A stretch of 64,000 bases of DNA from Verrucomicrobiia bacterium. GTDB lineage: Bacteria; Verrucomicrobiota; Verrucomicrobiia; Verrucomicrobiales; DEV007. Below the pieces are notes generated by a model. That model had not been told where the DNA came from. It saw only the letters and a list, made by a program, of their open reading frames with translations, and did not search any database. The stretch spans positions 62,001 to 126,000 of the forward strand of contig JAUIAH010000002.1 in assembly GCA_030425385.1 (NCBI GenBank). The letters are read 5' to 3'. Position 1 is the first letter of the stretch; each line of letters starts with the position of its first letter. The position numbers and the translations under genes are program-made. Below are positions 50,434 to 60,317 of the stretch, piece by piece.

Positions 50434-52305
50434 GTGAAGAGGCGCAAGTGTCCATGGATGTTCTGGCTCGTTGCCATCCCCCTTTGGGCGGGAGCCATGG
50501 AGATCGACCTCCAACTGGCCTCTCCAGTTCGGACAGGTGCCCCTCTCTTGGTTGACGTCACCCTCACAGATTCCGAATCCATTCGCAAAGGCGTTGTCTC
50601 CATTCAGTTGCGGGATTCGAGACGGACGCTGCTCAACTATCGTTCTCCCACAATCGCCGTGAGCAGCGAACCGACGACTTTCCGATGGCTTCTCCCAGCG
50701 CCGATGGATCCTCAAGAAACGAAGGCGGCTTGGCACCTTCAGTTCATTTCGGATCAAGCAACGGTCGAAAGGACTATCCCCTTTCTCCATGCGAACAATC
50801 GCGCGGAATACACTTGCGTCGTCGGTTTGGTCCAGAGCGCACATTTCACCACGCCCTTTCTGGAGCCCCTTGTCAGCATGCACCGTTTGGAGTCTCTTAT
50901 GGACGTTCCCGCGAACGATCCCGATATCCCTCTGCGGACGGTCACCACAACCATTCCCCTAGAGTCCTTTCCTCACAAACCGCTCGCTCTCACTCCTTAC
51001 GATATTCTCGTCTTCGCTCCTGATACACTCTCAACACTCCGTGAGAGCCAATCGACCGCCCTCCAGCAATGGATCCAAGCGGGCGGTACTTGTCTGCACT
51101 TGGAGAATCAACTCCTCAAGCAGGATCGTTTCCAACGAGCACGATTGGCGAGTCGCGCCATCCAGATCTCTTTGGATGATACGAATGGGAAAGCGATTGG
51201 ATGGCAGTGGGGTCTTGGATGTCTCGTCCACGCAACGCCTCCGCGTAGTGAAAGCGAACTCAGTGACGGGCATTGGCACTCAACGTTCGCCTTTCTCTGG
51301 AGAGTGCGAGATCTCAAAGAGATCGATAAGGCCTTATTGTCGAAACTGGAGTCCCATGGAGAAAGTCGACAACGCTTGTTCACTCTGGATTCCAACAATT
51401 TCCTTGAGTTCAACGGAAATACGAGACGGGTCACTCTGCATAGGAATCTCATGCCAAGCGAGTTCCAGCTCCTCCCTGTCAGTCACCTCATCGCTTTTGT
51501 CACTGCCAGTCTCGCCCTGCTCTTTCTCATGGATGCCTGGCTCGCTCGTCTGAAACGACGACGCTGGCTGAGTTGGTATTTCTATCCTCTCACCGTGGTT
51601 GCCTTGGCTCTCGCGAGTCTCCATGCAGCTGAGGCATGGTTGGGAACTGGTGAAAGCGTCAGACGTTTGACACTCATCGATCTTGGGGCAGATGGCAAGG
51701 GCGTCCGTAGCACAGAAGTGAGGCTTCGTTTCGGCAAGGGGCACGGCTCCTTCCACGAATCCCATCGCGATGGCATCGTCAATCCCGCCAAGCAGGTCGC
51801 CGAGTACTTTCCGCACACTTACACGCACACAGGTGAGAAAGAAGCGTGGACGCCTCACCTTTCTTCTGTCCTGCGTATTCCCAGCGCCGCGGCCATCCCC
51901 GCGGCGCTCGAAGAGATCAACTGGGAATCCGTTAGGCCCCAAGAGTCTCGATCGCCTTCTTCCTGCGAAACGCGTCTACGGGCTCAGCTATTCTCCATCA
52001 AAACGCTCGACGGGGTGGTCTTTCTAGCCCCTCCCAAAGCCGATCTTTGGGCCGGGTCTGGACCGTCGGCGTCTCTGCTCCGCGATCTCTTTCAACCAGG
52101 AAGTCTTGCCCCACCTCCTCATCGATGCTTCGGGCACTTTGGATCTAGAACGGGAGAACCGCTGCCTTTTCCCAGTCCATGGTCTCCCCGAGGGGATGAA
52201 GGACTCTCTGATTGGCTGATCTGCAATCGAGAACAATGGATCCTCACGTGGTCTGAAGGTGAGGATCGCGTGATCGTTCGCTATGTCTATCCTCAATCCC
52301 ATTAG
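50434..52305 (+). CDS. membrane protein with extracytoplasmic glutamine-amidotransferase-like fold
   Basis: I choose the GTG at 50434 (VKRRKCPWMFWLVAIPLWAGA), preceded by GGGAGAGA at a suitable distance and giving a signal/anchor; Met at 50458 is the alternative. The N-terminal part is a beta-sandwich, then an alpha/beta domain with the YDILVFAPDTLSTL and LQQWIQAGGTCLHLE blocks resembles the class I amidotransferase-like fold of DUF4350-type proteins, without its catalytic Cys. Two membrane helices follow (HLIAFVTASLALLFLMDAWLA and FYPLTVVALALASLH). It overlaps the next gene, an ABC-2 permease, by 23 bp, so it is probably an accessory of that transporter. Function otherwise unknown. Confidence 0.68.
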   Translation: MKRRKCPWMFWLVAIPLWAGAMEIDLQLASPVRTGAPLLVDVTLTDSESIRKGVVSIQLRDSRRTLLNYRSPTIAVSSEPTTFRWLLPAPMDPQETKAAWHLQFISDQATVERTIPFLHANNRAEYTCVVGLVQSAHFTTPFLEPLVSMHRLESLMDVPANDPDIPLRTVTTTIPLESFPHKPLALTPYDILVFAPDTLSTLRESQSTALQQWIQAGGTCLHLENQLLKQDRFQRARLASRAIQISLDDTNGKAIGWQWGLGCLVHATPPRSESELSDGHWHSTFAFLWRVRDLKEIDKALLSKLESHGESRQRLFTLDSNNFLEFNGNTRRVTLHRNLMPSEFQLLPVSHLIAFVTASLALLFLMDAWLARLKRRRWLSWYFYPLTVVALALASLHAAEAWLGTGESVRRLTLIDLGADGKGVRSTEVRLRFGKGHGSFHESHRDGIVNPAKQVAEYFPHTYTHTGEKEAWTPHLSSVLRIPSAAAIPAALEEINWESVRPQESRSPSSCETRLRAQLFSIKTLDGVVFLAPPKADLWAGSGPSASLLRDLFQPGSLAPPPHRCFGHFGSRTGEPLPFPSPWSPRGDEGLSDWLICNREQWILTWSEGEDRVIVRYVYPQSH

Positions 52306-53881
52306 GCAAACGCCACTGCCCCTCTTCCGCAAGGAAATGCTGGAGCGCGCCGCGCGGCCTCGCACCTATACTGTCCGACGGATCTACGCGCTTCTCTTCT
52401 TCGCCTTGATTCTCTGGCAATATCACCGTCTCGTGCATCTGGGAGGATCACCACCGGGAGCTCACAACGTACGCGGTCTGGAAGCGCTCGGAAAGGGAGA
52501 GGTGCTCTTTGGCATGGCCGTAGGCACTCAGATCTGGGGCATCTATCTGTTTCTCCCCGCCATGATGGCTGGAGTCTTTGCCGGGGAACGCGAACGCGGC
52601 ACTCTATCATTACTCTTCACCACCCCGCTCTCCACCCGTTCCATTGTGGTGGAGAAGTACTTGGCCGCAATCGTGCCCATGCTGATCATCCTCTCGCTTA
52701 CCTTCGTGGTCGGTGGCTTCGCCTCTTTCCTCGGTGGCCTCACGGCCACCGGTGTCGCCATTGGGACAAGCATTCTGCTCCTCACTGCTACGGCGACGGG
52801 TGCCATCACTCTCTTCGCGTCGGCACTCGCCGCGACGACGGTTAAAGCCTACCTCACCTCTCTCGTATTGTTAGTGGTTTACATTGGCATTCGAGAGTTC
52901 ATGATCGCCCCGCTCTTCGCTCAATGGGGCGTCGATGCCTTTGGCCTTATCTGCTTTCACTTCTTCACCACCATCATCCTGCTCTTTGCCGCTTGGGTCG
53001 TGCTTGATCGCTTGGCCAGTGGTTCCAGCAACACACGCCTCAGCCTCTTCCAACGATTGGATCGCCTGCTTGACCATCTCAACAAACGCTTTGGGGGTGT
53101 TGAATTCCGCTTTCACCGGGAAGACCTTCCCAGGGATGCGCCTCTGCTTTGGCGAGAACAACACCGACGCCAACTCAGCAAGTCACGCTATCAAATGCGC
53201 TATTTCCTCATTCTGGAGATCGTTGCGATTGCGCTCGCTTGGTTCAATCCCACCTCGCTCACTCTGGTCTCGATCACGGCCTGGATCGTGACAGCGCTCA
53301 TCCTCGTCTCTCAAGCGGCTTCACTCTTTCCTGCAGAGCGAAATGCACAGACACTTGGCATCCTTCTCACCACTCCCATGCCACGATCGCGTATGCTGCT
53401 AGAGAAAGCTCTTGGACTCCTACCGCTCGCCGCGCTTCTGTCGATTCTTATCCTTACACTTGCCCTGTTCCGCTGGAGAGAACTGCAAGGATCAAGCGAT
53501 CCCCACCTCGCTCCGCACTTCTTCGCGACGGAGCTTATCCATGTGCTCGTCTTCCCTCCGTTCTTCATCGCCCTTGGGCTCGCCGTCAGCATTCATGCGC
53601 GGCAAGCGTTTCAAGCCATCGTCATCGCGCTTGCCATTCTCGTGGTGTGTTCCGTGCACCCAATCGTCCTCCGTTTCCTCGTGCCCTCTATCCCCTGGTC
53701 GGAAGCCACTTTCGTCTACGCAAGTCCTGCTCTCACCTTGTGCGCTCACCATTGGGAAACCGATTTCCACCAGACACACATTCTGGCCCACGGCATCGCA
53801 ATCACCGCCAGCCTTGCCCTAACACTCGCCCTCTACGGATGGGCAGTTCATCGCACTCATGACCTCGCTGCTGAGCATTGA
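52283..53881 (+). CDS. ABC-2-type permease with two repeated permease halves
   Basis: 532-aa integral membrane protein of the ABC-2 permease class. It is internally duplicated: the motif E-R-x-x-x-T-L-x-x-L-L/F-T-T-P occurs in each half (FAGERERGTLSLLFTTPLS near residue 105 and FPAERNAQTLGILLTTPMP near residue 355), each followed by several membrane helices. Such duplicated permeases normally need a separate ATPase, which is not encoded in this operon; the nearest is the one at 59369-60298 on the opposite strand. The start overlaps the upstream membrane protein. Substrate unknown. Confidence 0.8.
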   Translation: MSILNPIRQTPLPLFRKEMLERAARPRTYTVRRIYALLFFALILWQYHRLVHLGGSPPGAHNVRGLEALGKGEVLFGMAVGTQIWGIYLFLPAMMAGVFAGERERGTLSLLFTTPLSTRSIVVEKYLAAIVPMLIILSLTFVVGGFASFLGGLTATGVAIGTSILLLTATATGAITLFASALAATTVKAYLTSLVLLVVYIGIREFMIAPLFAQWGVDAFGLICFHFFTTIILLFAAWVVLDRLASGSSNTRLSLFQRLDRLLDHLNKRFGGVEFRFHREDLPRDAPLLWREQHRRQLSKSRYQMRYFLILEIVAIALAWFNPTSLTLVSITAWIVTALILVSQAASLFPAERNAQTLGILLTTPMPRSRMLLEKALGLLPLAALLSILILTLALFRWRELQGSSDPHLAPHFFATELIHVLVFPPFFIALGLAVSIHARQAFQAIVIALAILVVCSVHPIVLRFLVPSIPWSEATFVYASPALTLCAHHWETDFHQTHILAHGIAITASLALTLALYGWAVHRTHDLAAEH

Positions 53882-53961
53882 CGGGCAAACTCACGTCCAT
53901 CACGATCATTCTAATAATGCACCACCGACCCACACCGACCGCAGGCGATTTGACCATTGCT

Positions 53962-54300
53962 ATGCGCACGCTTCTATCCGTATTTATCATCACCAGCAGC
54001 CTCAGCCCAATCCGTTGGTTTCTTCTCAGCCCCAAGATCGACATGATCGTCTCGGAGATGGTAAGCTCTCCTGAGCATTCCCCCCCACTCAGTCACTTTC
54101 TCCTTTCCAACCACCCGTGGCCCCTATTGGTCTTCAGTCTTGCAATGATCGGTTTTCTCCTAGGCGTGTGGTTGTCGCCGTTTCGTCAGGCCATGGTTCT
54201 TGGGCTGACCGGAGCCGTCCTTATTGTCCTAACAGGTTACCTTGCTGGGATTGCTAGCTTAGCGCCTCTTCTCCAGATCATCTCGCGCCTCAACGCTTAG
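53962..54300 (+). CDS. small membrane protein of unknown function
   Basis: 112 aa if started at the ATG at 53962 (MRTLLSVFIITSSLSPIRWF); ATG at 53917 and TTG at 53878 are in-frame alternatives, and none has a clear ribosome-binding site. Three hydrophobic stretches are visible (N-terminal, PLLVFSLAMIGFLLGVWL, and AMVLGLTGAVLIVLTGYLA). It follows the ABC-2 permease closely and overlaps the convergent permease gene by 11 bp. No family recognised. Confidence 0.5.
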   Translation: MRTLLSVFIITSSLSPIRWFLLSPKIDMIVSEMVSSPEHSPPLSHFLLSNHPWPLLVFSLAMIGFLLGVWLSPFRQAMVLGLTGAVLIVLTGYLAGIASLAPLLQIISRLNA

Positions 54301-55333
54301 CGCCTCGGGGCTCCAGTAGAATGATCCCCTTGCCGGTGTCATCCTTTCCGATTTGGATCCGCGCGAGATAGCGTCGCTTCCAAGAATGCCATCCGCGAGT
54401 CGACGCCCAGTTTCGTCCCTGGGCCTTCACTACCAGCCGGTGACGACTCTGCCCAGCGAGGATGCGTGGTTGCAGCCAGAGAAAGAGGTGGCGCCCGCTC
54501 CACGTTTCGTGGCTCCCTCCGACTTTAAGCCCTGGCTGAAGCATTGTGTCAGGATCATCGCTGCGGAGTACGGCCACCGTCACCCCTTCGACTTCCCTCC
54601 CTTCTTGTCGCAAGCGCGTGTCCACGGTCACCGTCACAGCCAGCACGAGCACCATTGCGAGGTGCACCCAGACCAACACCTGATGCGCCCGCAACCGGTT
54701 ACCGTCTCTGAGCGCCCACCATGCGGCACTCACTGAACCGCTCAAGAGGATGAGGAAACACCCGACGTCCCAAATTCCCAAGCCTCCAAGGCTCTGCCAG
54801 AATACAAAGAGAAGCACGAACGCAATCAGGTAGAGCGCCACCAATCCAGCAACCTCTTGCCAGTGGCGACTGAGGAGAACAAGCACACTGACAAGGGCCC
54901 CCAGCATGAGAAAGAGACAACTTTCCCAAAGCCCCCGCAAGAAGGCTTCCGCGAGGCTCAGCTGGGCCGTCCAGGTGATGAGAAAGGCCGATGCGAAGGG
55001 GATCACTCCGCCTAACCACAGCAGCCAGAGGCTCTTCGCCGCCACGGTGTGTGCGGCTCCTAGCGGCCGAGTGTGCCAGAAGGCGTTGGGTCGCCAAAGG
55101 GAGTCTTCGTCCCACAGGATCGCCATGATGGCGAGCACACCCAGAAGGGTTATCGGCATGGCCAAGGTCTCCAAATGCCATGCCAAATCACGCCAACTTT
55201 CCGAGTCACTGACAAAGACCTGATGGGTTGCTGCGGTCCAGGTGGTGAAGAGCTGCCAAACCACCAATAGCACGAAATAGAGCCGATACTTGCGCCCATA
55301 CTTGAGAAATTCGCGGAAGATCTCCGTGTACAT
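54290..55333 (-). CDS. ABC-2-like membrane protein, third permease of the GntR-ABC operon
   Basis: 347-aa multi-pass protein. The N-terminal 240 residues contain six or more hydrophobic helices; residues about 245-347 form a soluble beta-rich tail. The segment WDEDSLWRPNAFWHTRPLGAAHTVAAK matches the FWxTRP block of the two preceding genes, so the three are distant paralogues. It starts 3 bp after the stop of the 520-aa gene and is the last gene of the operon. Probably a transporter subunit; substrate unknown. Confidence 0.72.
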   Translation of the reverse strand: MYTEIFREFLKYGRKYRLYFVLLVVWQLFTTWTAATHQVFVSDSESWRDLAWHLETLAMPITLLGVLAIMAILWDEDSLWRPNAFWHTRPLGAAHTVAAKSLWLLWLGGVIPFASAFLITWTAQLSLAEAFLRGLWESCLFLMLGALVSVLVLLSRHWQEVAGLVALYLIAFVLLFVFWQSLGGLGIWDVGCFLILLSGSVSAAWWALRDGNRLRAHQVLVWVHLAMVLVLAVTVTVDTRLRQEGREVEGVTVAVLRSDDPDTMLQPGLKVGGSHETWSGRHLFLWLQPRILAGQSRHRLVVKAQGRNWASTRGWHSWKRRYLARIQIGKDDTGKGIILLEPRGAKR

Positions 55334-55336
55334 ACG

Positions 55337-56899
55337 TTAGTCTGATTCAGATTTAAATTGGATGTTAGGAATTGCAAAGCTCACGCGCTTCGCGGCTACC
55401 GGCTCGAAGCCGAACACAACCAGTTCCCAAGCGGCCAAGTTCTCAAGGCGCTCGGGCATTCCAGGGTGCTGAAACGCAAGCGTCACCCGTTCGCGTTCGA
55501 AGGACATTTCAGACATCCGATAGGCTCTCCGAGAGGAAAGTGCTGGCAGACATATCCCGCGTTGACGGTGGAAGAGGTAGTAGTTCTCGCCCCTCAGCTC
55601 CCGAAACGGAGTGCCCTTCCACGAAAGCGCCGTATGCCGGGAACGCTTCACTTGCTGTGCATTCACACTCAATTCGAGGAACCCGTCTGGCCGGCTTGCC
55701 ACTCGACTGATCGTCAGACGCCACGCCCCAGACTGATGGACGCGGCCTTTCACGACAGGAAACCTCGCATAACATTGCGGCTGAAGATCAATCAGCCAAC
55801 ACTTCCCCCGCAATTCACCTCGCGCTCCCCGCACGGATTCATCAAACGGCCGGGCTAGGTGCAGAATATCCTGGAACCACCCATCTTTCTCCTCCTTGGG
55901 CAACACCCGACCACCAAGAAAGGCCTGAAGTTCTTCCGCTGTGGGCTTTCGGTATAGAATGGCCTCATCAGGTTCGCAGTTCCCAACACTTTTCCAAACG
56001 CGCCCGCGCGCCTCCCACTCCGTCATCCGCGCTTCAATCGCTAACCTAACCCCATCGGGTTGATGCACTGAACGGCGCCATGTCACCATTCCCGGATTAC
56101 TATCAATCTCCCAATCCGAAACCAGATTAATACCGGGACGAAAGCCCTCACCGAGCGCGTCTAGGCTCGCATTGCTCGAAAGCCCTGCGACCATGGGTTC
56201 CGAGCGTGGCACGTCCACGATCACTAACAGGCCCACTCCTGCGATCGCCGCGATGCGAGCAAAGCAGGGACTCTTGAGGTAGGCAGAAGTCGTGACCACC
56301 AAGCAAAGGCTTACCAACACCAGGACGACCACCCACGGCGAGTCGATGATCACACACGTGTTTCGAAACCATGGTGTCCAGCGAGCCAACGTCTGCAGAA
56401 GTGTCGCCACAATAGGCAAACAAATGAGCAATAGGAACACTCTACCCGGATGTTCAGTCAGGGAAGCCAGCGCCACGGAGGCGAACACTAGCATCAAGTG
56501 AGGCACCGCCCACTCGACCATTGCAAGCCCCCAGTGCGGGCCGAATCCAAGGGCAGCATAGAGGGCTCCTCGCATCACGGCAGGCAGGAGGACCAGATAG
56601 ATCCCAACAAAGATAACCTTACCCAGAAGTAGATGTTTGGGCTGCAAAGGACGCGTTGTCCAAAAGGTGTTGGAGCGATTCACGGGGTCCTGCTGAATCG
56701 CCATCGCTGTCATAAACGGAATGAAAAGTAGCAAGACGACTCCTGCTGGTCCCAAGATCAGATCAGGATAGCTCTCACCACGTTGAAACCACACCACCCA
56801 TTGCCCCACCGAGAGGATCAATTGAGTGCCGATCCACACCGTGAGCCACCAACGGAGATTACGCTGATCTTTGCAAATGAGACTCCAAACGAGATTCAT
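55337..56899 (-). CDS. ABC-2-like permease with large soluble C-terminal domain
   Basis: 520-aa protein. It opens with NLVWSLICKDQRNLRWWLTVW, contains the QQDPVNRSNTFWTTRPLQPKHLLLGK block after the second membrane helix, and has about six helices up to residue 230. A soluble beta-rich domain of roughly 280 residues follows. The KDQRxLRWWL start and FWxTRP block are shared with the 827-aa neighbour. Its ATG overlaps the stop of that gene (ATGA). This is the pattern of integral permeases that operate with the upstream ATPase; the outer domain may face the periplasm. Substrate unknown. Confidence 0.72.
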   Translation of the reverse strand: MNLVWSLICKDQRNLRWWLTVWIGTQLILSVGQWVVWFQRGESYPDLILGPAGVVLLLFIPFMTAMAIQQDPVNRSNTFWTTRPLQPKHLLLGKVIFVGIYLVLLPAVMRGALYAALGFGPHWGLAMVEWAVPHLMLVFASVALASLTEHPGRVFLLLICLPIVATLLQTLARWTPWFRNTCVIIDSPWVVVLVLVSLCLVVTTSAYLKSPCFARIAAIAGVGLLVIVDVPRSEPMVAGLSSNASLDALGEGFRPGINLVSDWEIDSNPGMVTWRRSVHQPDGVRLAIEARMTEWEARGRVWKSVGNCEPDEAILYRKPTAEELQAFLGGRVLPKEEKDGWFQDILHLARPFDESVRGARGELRGKCWLIDLQPQCYARFPVVKGRVHQSGAWRLTISRVASRPDGFLELSVNAQQVKRSRHTALSWKGTPFRELRGENYYLFHRQRGICLPALSSRRAYRMSEMSFERERVTLAFQHPGMPERLENLAAWELVVFGFEPVAAKRVSFAIPNIQFKSESD

Positions 56900-59364
56900 G
56901 CGTTCGATGGACTTTCGTAGCGTTGTGTCAGGCGATCGAAGGTGGTCTTCTTGGCGTGGGCTTCCAGCCAGGTGATCGCCTCATCCTTCTCTGAAGGGCA
57001 GGTGCTCATGGTTGAGAGAAGGCTGACGAGGGTCATGGGATCGGGATCATCCTGTCCTCTCAGACCGGATCGCAGGACATAGAGAAGGCGTGTCAGTGCT
57101 AGGGGATTTCCGTAGCGCAGTTGTTCCTTGAGCGAGTCAAAGAAGTCTCCCCCAAATCCGAAGCCCATGGTCGCTTGCCATCGGCGTTCCGTGACGGCGG
57201 CGAGTGGCACCTGTTTCAATGATAGGATGCGTTCGAGAAAGGCCTCCTCCCCCAAGCGCCGGACCGCCAATTCCGTGAGGAAAGCGACATCCTCCACACC
57301 CGACTCCAGAAAGAGCTCATCCCATGTTTTAGGAATGCGATACTGCACTTCCCCTTTCACTTTCGCCATCATGCGCGGCAAGGCTTCCTTCTCCCATCCG
57401 TGCGCACGAATGGTCGGCAAGAGATCAAAGTGGATATCGATGTTCGCGACGATCAGCTCACGATGCTCCGGTGCAGCCAACCGACAGATGTGTTCGGCCA
57501 CGAGGTTTGAGGCTCCCTCCCAATAAGGACCTGTGAGTCGACGTCCCACGGTGATGAGTGCAGGCACGTCGCTGCTCTCCAACGCTTCGAGGCGCGCCCC
57601 CACATGCTTTAGGGAACTTCGCCCCCTGTCGCGCGACCAACATCCCATCAATTCCCAAAGATAGGTTTCCGTGGGAGCCGCTGGGTCTCGTTGGATGGCT
57701 GCTAGAGAGGCGATGAGCTCCTCTTCTGAGGTTGGAACCTGACGATTCAGGCGAAGGTTGGGAATCACAACAGGAATGGTCGTGGTCGCCTGCACCGCTT
57801 GATGTCCCCCCACGAGCGCCCACTCTTTCACGTTGAGATTGGCCTCGTGAAGCAGGCAATCTCGGAAATAAGCGTAAACGCTGCTCATCCCATGCAACGT
57901 GGAGAAGCGATGCCTTTCGCGTCGCCATGGCCCAACGCGGCGATCGCCTTCTTGAGACGATTCATCCAAGGAAATCAACGTCTCTGTAGGACGATGATAG
58001 AGCTTGAGCGCGCCCTCATCTTGGAGCGACCTCCGCGGATAGGCCAGATCAACACGCGTAAACTGCGACCAAACAAACTCTTCGCTGATATCAAAGAAGA
58101 TCGAATCTACACTTGGCTTCACCTCGTCAATGTGAAGACGATAGGGCCCGTGACGGACTTCCGCTCCCTCCTCAAGCGGGAGGTTCACCAGAAGAGAGGG
58201 TTCCAGCGAGGCAAAGAGCACCTCAGTGCGCAAGGTTCCTTCGATACCGCGAGGGAAACCGCGATAGATCGCTTCATCCAATCGCAGCATGCGCTGCGGG
58301 TGCCAGCCGACATGCCTCTCACTGATCTCGGTGATTCCGGCGGCCTCCGCCAGCAGCGTCTGCCGCAGATAGGGAAATCCATTTGAAAGGAGATTCGCCA
58401 TCGTGCTGTGATAGGTTTGTCCCCCATACTCCAGAGAGCTCCTTGATTGAATCACTTGATAGGGTCCCGAAGGAAGGGCTGGCTGGAGAATCACATAGCG
58501 ACTACCGTCCTGCTTCTCCCCGATTGGAAACCATCGCTCCTCTAACGGACACACCCGATCAAGCTCGGCCGCCCAATCATCCGCCACGCGTTCCAGCGTC
58601 TCTGTGCTCTCAGGAAAGGCGTCAGGGCCTCGATAGGGATAGCGATGCAAGGGAAGCACGCGTTCCATGCTTGCCATGGCAACCAGCGCCCCGATAGCCA
58701 GCACCAAGCTCACGCGACGCCAACCAAAGGCATACTGAGCCACCACTACTAACATTGCTAATACTCCTAGCACGAAGGCTTCCATGACAGCCAGACTGGG
58801 AAAGTTCATCCATCGGAGCCTCTCGCCATAATCAGGCCCCGTCACCGTCTCAACCAAGGCACGAACCGCCAAGAAAGCCACGATGATCCCGAACCAAGCG
58901 ATGAACACTTGATAGAGACGCGAGGTCAGGGTCGCCACTGCCAGGATCGCGAGTCCCAGAGGGAAATAGCGAGCAGCCCATTCTACTTGCCCAACCCTGA
59001 CACTCTCCGCATCTCCCAGGGTGAAATGGAGCAAGCCCGAAAGGATGAGAAATGGGACAGCCACGAAATAGACGAGCAGAAAGGCTAATTTGCCTAACAA
59101 GAGATGCCGCGGTCTCATGGGGCGCGTCTTCCAGAAAGACAGCCCTTTGCCAATGGGCTCCTGATGGACCAACTGAACGACTGTCAGGGCCCCAATCAAC
59201 ACCCAGAGCGGTTTCCACAGGACACTCCTGTTCGCCGATGATTGGGACGACGCCCAGTCCAGGTAAGCGAATCCCGCCAGCATCAAGGATGCCCCCACCC
59301 ACGCCAGGAGCCACCAGCGCAACACCCGCTGATCTTTGAGAAAGAGATTCCACGCGAACGTCAT
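56896..59364 (-). CDS. large ABC-2-like permease with soluble C-terminal helical domain
   Basis: 822 aa from the ATG at 59364 (MTFAWNLFLKDQRVLRWWLLAWVG); the frame can be extended to a TTG at 59379 but that would overlap the ATPase gene by 11 bp, and the ATG lies 4 bp after its stop. Six or more membrane helices are in the first 230 residues, with the HQEPIGKGLSFWKTRPMRPRHLLLGK block. The middle is beta-rich, and residues about 540-820 are helical and repeat-like (alpha-solenoid type). It belongs to the GntR-ABC operon. Substrate unknown. Confidence 0.72.
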   Translation of the reverse strand: MTFAWNLFLKDQRVLRWWLLAWVGASLMLAGFAYLDWASSQSSANRSVLWKPLWVLIGALTVVQLVHQEPIGKGLSFWKTRPMRPRHLLLGKLAFLLVYFVAVPFLILSGLLHFTLGDAESVRVGQVEWAARYFPLGLAILAVATLTSRLYQVFIAWFGIIVAFLAVRALVETVTGPDYGERLRWMNFPSLAVMEAFVLGVLAMLVVVAQYAFGWRRVSLVLAIGALVAMASMERVLPLHRYPYRGPDAFPESTETLERVADDWAAELDRVCPLEERWFPIGEKQDGSRYVILQPALPSGPYQVIQSRSSLEYGGQTYHSTMANLLSNGFPYLRQTLLAEAAGITEISERHVGWHPQRMLRLDEAIYRGFPRGIEGTLRTEVLFASLEPSLLVNLPLEEGAEVRHGPYRLHIDEVKPSVDSIFFDISEEFVWSQFTRVDLAYPRRSLQDEGALKLYHRPTETLISLDESSQEGDRRVGPWRRERHRFSTLHGMSSVYAYFRDCLLHEANLNVKEWALVGGHQAVQATTTIPVVIPNLRLNRQVPTSEEELIASLAAIQRDPAAPTETYLWELMGCWSRDRGRSSLKHVGARLEALESSDVPALITVGRRLTGPYWEGASNLVAEHICRLAAPEHRELIVANIDIHFDLLPTIRAHGWEKEALPRMMAKVKGEVQYRIPKTWDELFLESGVEDVAFLTELAVRRLGEEAFLERILSLKQVPLAAVTERRWQATMGFGFGGDFFDSLKEQLRYGNPLALTRLLYVLRSGLRGQDDPDPMTLVSLLSTMSTCPSEKDEAITWLEAHAKKTTFDRLTQRYESPSNA

Positions 59365-59368
59365 GATG

Positions 59369-60298
59369 TTAGGAAGCAAGGCGTTGTTGCGGTTCAGAGC
59401 TTTCTTTGCGCGATCGGAGAAGAGCTACGTAGGCTTCCTTCAGGGACAAAGCCCTCACGGAGAGATCGCGAAGATCAGGACAAGCCTGTTTGAGCGCTGC
59501 GACCGTGGTTTCCTCATCGAAGACTGTGTCCACCCATTGGGTGCGTTCGCCTTCGCGCTGATAGCTGATCCAATGCGGCTCCAACGCTTCAAGTGCGGAC
59601 TCTGAACGGAACGAGATCTCTCGATAAGCTTGCAACGTCTCCACCGGCTCGTGCAGGAGGAGGCGTCCGTGATGGAGGATGGCCGCATGATCCACCAGAC
59701 GCTCGATATCATCGATGTCATGGGAGGAAATGACGATGGTCCAGCGTTCTTGCGCGGTCAGTTCTAACAAGGCGTCAATGAGATCTTCACGCACCAAGGT
59801 GTCCAATCCGCTGAAGGGTTCATCCAGAAGGAGGAGTTCCGGTCGGTAGGCGAGCGAACTCACAAAGGCAGCCTTCATCCGCATGCCTCGTGACAGCTCA
59901 CTGATCTTGCGTTCCAAGGGCAGCTCGAACAGGTCGACTAATTGATAACAAAAGCCCTCATCCCAGGTTGGATACATGGGTTTCAGGTAATTTAGCAGGT
60001 AGGCAATGGACATCCATTCCGGCAACTCTTGGCCCTCGGCAACGTAGCCTAGCCGTGCGAAATCGGATGAACGCAACTTCTGTGAAGGCCTCCCGAACAC
60101 CCGAGCTTCGCCGCGAGTGGGTTTAAGCAGATTGACCAGGAGCCTGAGCGTCGTCGTCTTTCCTGCTCCGTTCTGTCCTAGCAAAGCGGTCATCGTTCCG
60201 GATGGCACCTGCCACTCGAGCGCATCAAGAGCGGTTTGCGCCCCATAGCGTTTCGTGAGGCGATCACAGGCGATCACTGGTTGAGAATCTTGGTTCAT
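59369..60298 (-). CDS. ABC transporter ATP-binding protein
   Basis: 309 aa from the ATG at 60298 (MNQDSQPVIACDRLTKRYG); the longer frame upstream overlaps gntR and has no ABC features. The motifs are complete: Walker A GQNGAGKTT, Q-loop region ahead of GYVAEGQELPEWMS, signature LSRGMRMK, Walker B LLLLDEPFSGLD and H-loop ISSHDIDDIE. It is the energy-providing subunit for the permease-like proteins that follow. The arrangement GntR, ATPase, permeases is like the ytr operon of Bacillus. A 19-bp gap separates it from gntR. Confidence 0.93.
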   Translation of the reverse strand: MNQDSQPVIACDRLTKRYGAQTALDALEWQVPSGTMTALLGQNGAGKTTTLRLLVNLLKPTRGEARVFGRPSQKLRSSDFARLGYVAEGQELPEWMSIAYLLNYLKPMYPTWDEGFCYQLVDLFELPLERKISELSRGMRMKAAFVSSLAYRPELLLLDEPFSGLDTLVREDLIDALLELTAQERWTIVISSHDIDDIERLVDHAAILHHGRLLLHEPVETLQAYREISFRSESALEALEPHWISYQREGERTQWVDTVFDEETTVAALKQACPDLRDLSVRALSLKEAYVALLRSRKESSEPQQRLAS

Positions 60299-60317
60299 GA
60301 ATGTCGTTCTGGTTAAG

